7,791 nucleotides of DNA from CAZAGD01 sp964484485. GTDB taxonomy: Bacteria; Desulfobacterota; SM23-61. This document shows positions 7,012 to 7,791 of this stretch, in pieces (positions within the stretch are counted from its first letter, which is position 1; every line of letters starts with the position of its first letter). The position numbers were made by a program, and so were the translations under genes. Below the pieces are notes generated by a model. It saw only the letters and a list, made by a program, of their open reading frames with translations. It searched no databases and was not told the origin of the DNA. The DNA lies in NCBI GenBank assembly GCA_964484485.1, contig CAZAGD010000057.1, forward strand, positions 1 through 7,791, read 5' to 3'.

Positions 7012-7020
7012 TGCTATATT
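7012..7020 (+). promoter_or_regulatory. Extended -10 promoter candidate for the LarA-like gene
   Basis: In the 64-base gap after apbE, TGC precedes TATATT (7015-7020), giving an extended -10 element (TGnTATAAT consensus, five of six in the hexamer). No good -35 hexamer lies 17 bases upstream, which extended -10 promoters tolerate. Transcription would begin near 7027, leaving a short leader of about 22 bases with the Shine-Dalgarno site. This would give the last gene its own promoter besides any read-through from glgP-apbE. No terminator hairpin is visible after apbE. Confidence 0.4.
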
Positions 7021-7048
7021 GATGGCCAAAATTTAGAGGAGGAAGCAT

Positions 7049-7791
7049 ATGGAAAATTGGCCCCGTATATTTAAAATCCATCAGAAAATTGCGACCCCCC
7101 GACTGGCCGATGTGGAAAAAGAAATGCATGACCTTTTAGATCGCTTTAACCTTGCCGCCAAAGTCAAACCAGGAGAGAGGATTGCTATCACAGCCGGTAG
7201 CCGCGGCATCCGAGATAAAGCGAAGGTTTTGCGGGTCATCGTTAGCCGTTTAAAAAGTCTGCAAGCTAAGCCTTTTATCGTCCCCTGTATGGGTTCTCAT
7301 GGTGGAGCTACGGCCGAAGGGCAGGTAAAAGTATTACAGCACTTGGGCATAACCGAGGAATTTGTGGGGGCGCCGATAGTCTCCTCCATGGAAGTAAAAG
7401 AAATCGGGCGGACTAAATTCGGCACACCCGTCTTTATTGACCGCCACATTTGTGAGCAGGCCGATAAAATTATCGTCGTCAACCGGATTAAACCGCATAC
7501 TGATTTCGATTTCGATATCGAGAGCGGCTTAAATAAAATGATGATCATTGGCATGGGCAAACATAAAGGAGCGCTCATGGCCCATCGCCTTACGATTAAA
7601 CATGGCTTTGCCACCATGTTTACCGAAATTCAACCCATTATTTTAAAAGCCCTCCCCTTCTTCTTTGGCGTAGGCATTATTGAGAATCAATACGATCAAA
7701 CTGCCTCATTACATCTCCTCGCTCCTGAAAATTTTTGGGAAGGAGAAAAGCCTCTACTAAAGAAAGCCAAAGAAATCATGCCCCGCTTGCC
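7049..7791 (+). CDS. LarA-superfamily (nickel-pincer-type isomerase/racemase) protein, 5' part
   Basis: First 247 residues of a protein that leaves the window; no stop is reached. AGGAGG at 7037-7042, six bases before the ATG at 7049, fixes the start. It belongs to the LarA/DUF2088 superfamily, related to nickel-pincer lactate racemase. I recall this branch being labelled a nickel pincer cofactor-dependent isomerase of uncharacterised group; substrate unknown. Visible motifs: GSHGGATAEGQ (82-92, His84), EEFVGAPIVSSMEV (103-116), VVNRIKPHTDF (143-153, His150), IESGLNKMMIIGMGKHKGA (157-175, with Lys163 and His172), then His179. The spacings His84-His150 (66) and Lys163-His179 (16) equal those of LarA His108-His174 and Lys184-His200, so the cofactor-tethering lysine and nickel ligands may be conserved (inference). 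There is no signal peptide, so it should act in the cytoplasm. No larB, larC or larE homologue is in the window. Lactate racemase itself is not implied. Confidence 0.85.
   Translation, partial: MENWPRIFKIHQKIATPRLADVEKEMHDLLDRFNLAAKVKPGERIAITAGSRGIRDKAKVLRVIVSRLKSLQAKPFIVPCMGSHGGATAEGQVKVLQHLGITEEFVGAPIVSSMEVKEIGRTKFGTPVFIDRHICEQADKIIVVNRIKPHTDFDFDIESGLNKMMIIGMGKHKGALMAHRLTIKHGFATMFTEIQPIILKALPFFFGVGIIENQYDQTASLHLLAPENFWEGEKPLLKKAKEIMPRL

Noticed and set aside
7297..7617. Minus-strand open frame of 106 codons within the LarA-like gene
   Set aside because: The opposite strand encodes conserved LarA-superfamily motifs throughout this interval, so the reverse frame is incidental.

Overview
The window comes from a bacterial genome. 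The single-stranded DNA-binding protein, the Shine-Dalgarno sites (AGGAGG, 6 bases before ATG, ahead of two genes) and all recognisable protein families are bacterial. The families present (alpha-glucan phosphorylase of the ~850-residue type, long-chain polyprenyl diphosphate synthase, secreted ApbE flavin transferase, LarA-superfamily enzyme) would suit an anaerobic, possibly uncultured lineage such as a clostridium-like Firmicute, a deltaproteobacterium-like group or a candidate phylum. I cannot fix the phylum from sequence alone.

Layout. Positions 1-1289 (+) hold the 3' end of ssb, then a trans-isoprenyl diphosphate synthase whose start overlaps or closely follows the ssb stop. Positions 1323-2319 (-) hold a convergent P1-family (DmpA/BapA-type) aminopeptidase gene broken by a one-base frameshift in a short homopolymer. 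Positions 2320-3383 form a gene-free stretch of about 1.06 kb. It carries three separate palindromic or inverted-repeat structures, which I read as small non-autonomous repeats, and a possible promoter. Positions 3384-6984 (+) hold glgP followed almost without a gap by apbE, probably one transcript. From 7012 an extended -10 promoter and a strong Shine-Dalgarno site lead into a LarA-superfamily (nickel-pincer-type) protein that runs off the right edge.

How the genes relate. They do not form one obvious pathway. The prenyl synthase supplies a long-chain isoprenoid tail for a quinone or lipid carrier. ApbE would flavinylate an extracytoplasmic redox protein, but no target is encoded here. GlgP releases glucose 1-phosphate from storage glucan. 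The LarA-like protein would need a nickel-pincer cofactor made by LarB/LarC/LarE-type proteins, none of which is in the window. I see no CRISPR array, tRNA, rRNA, transposase, phage gene or defence system, and no convincing new multi-gene system. The points most worth a second look are the split peptidase, the clustered inverted repeats and the LarA-like enzyme.
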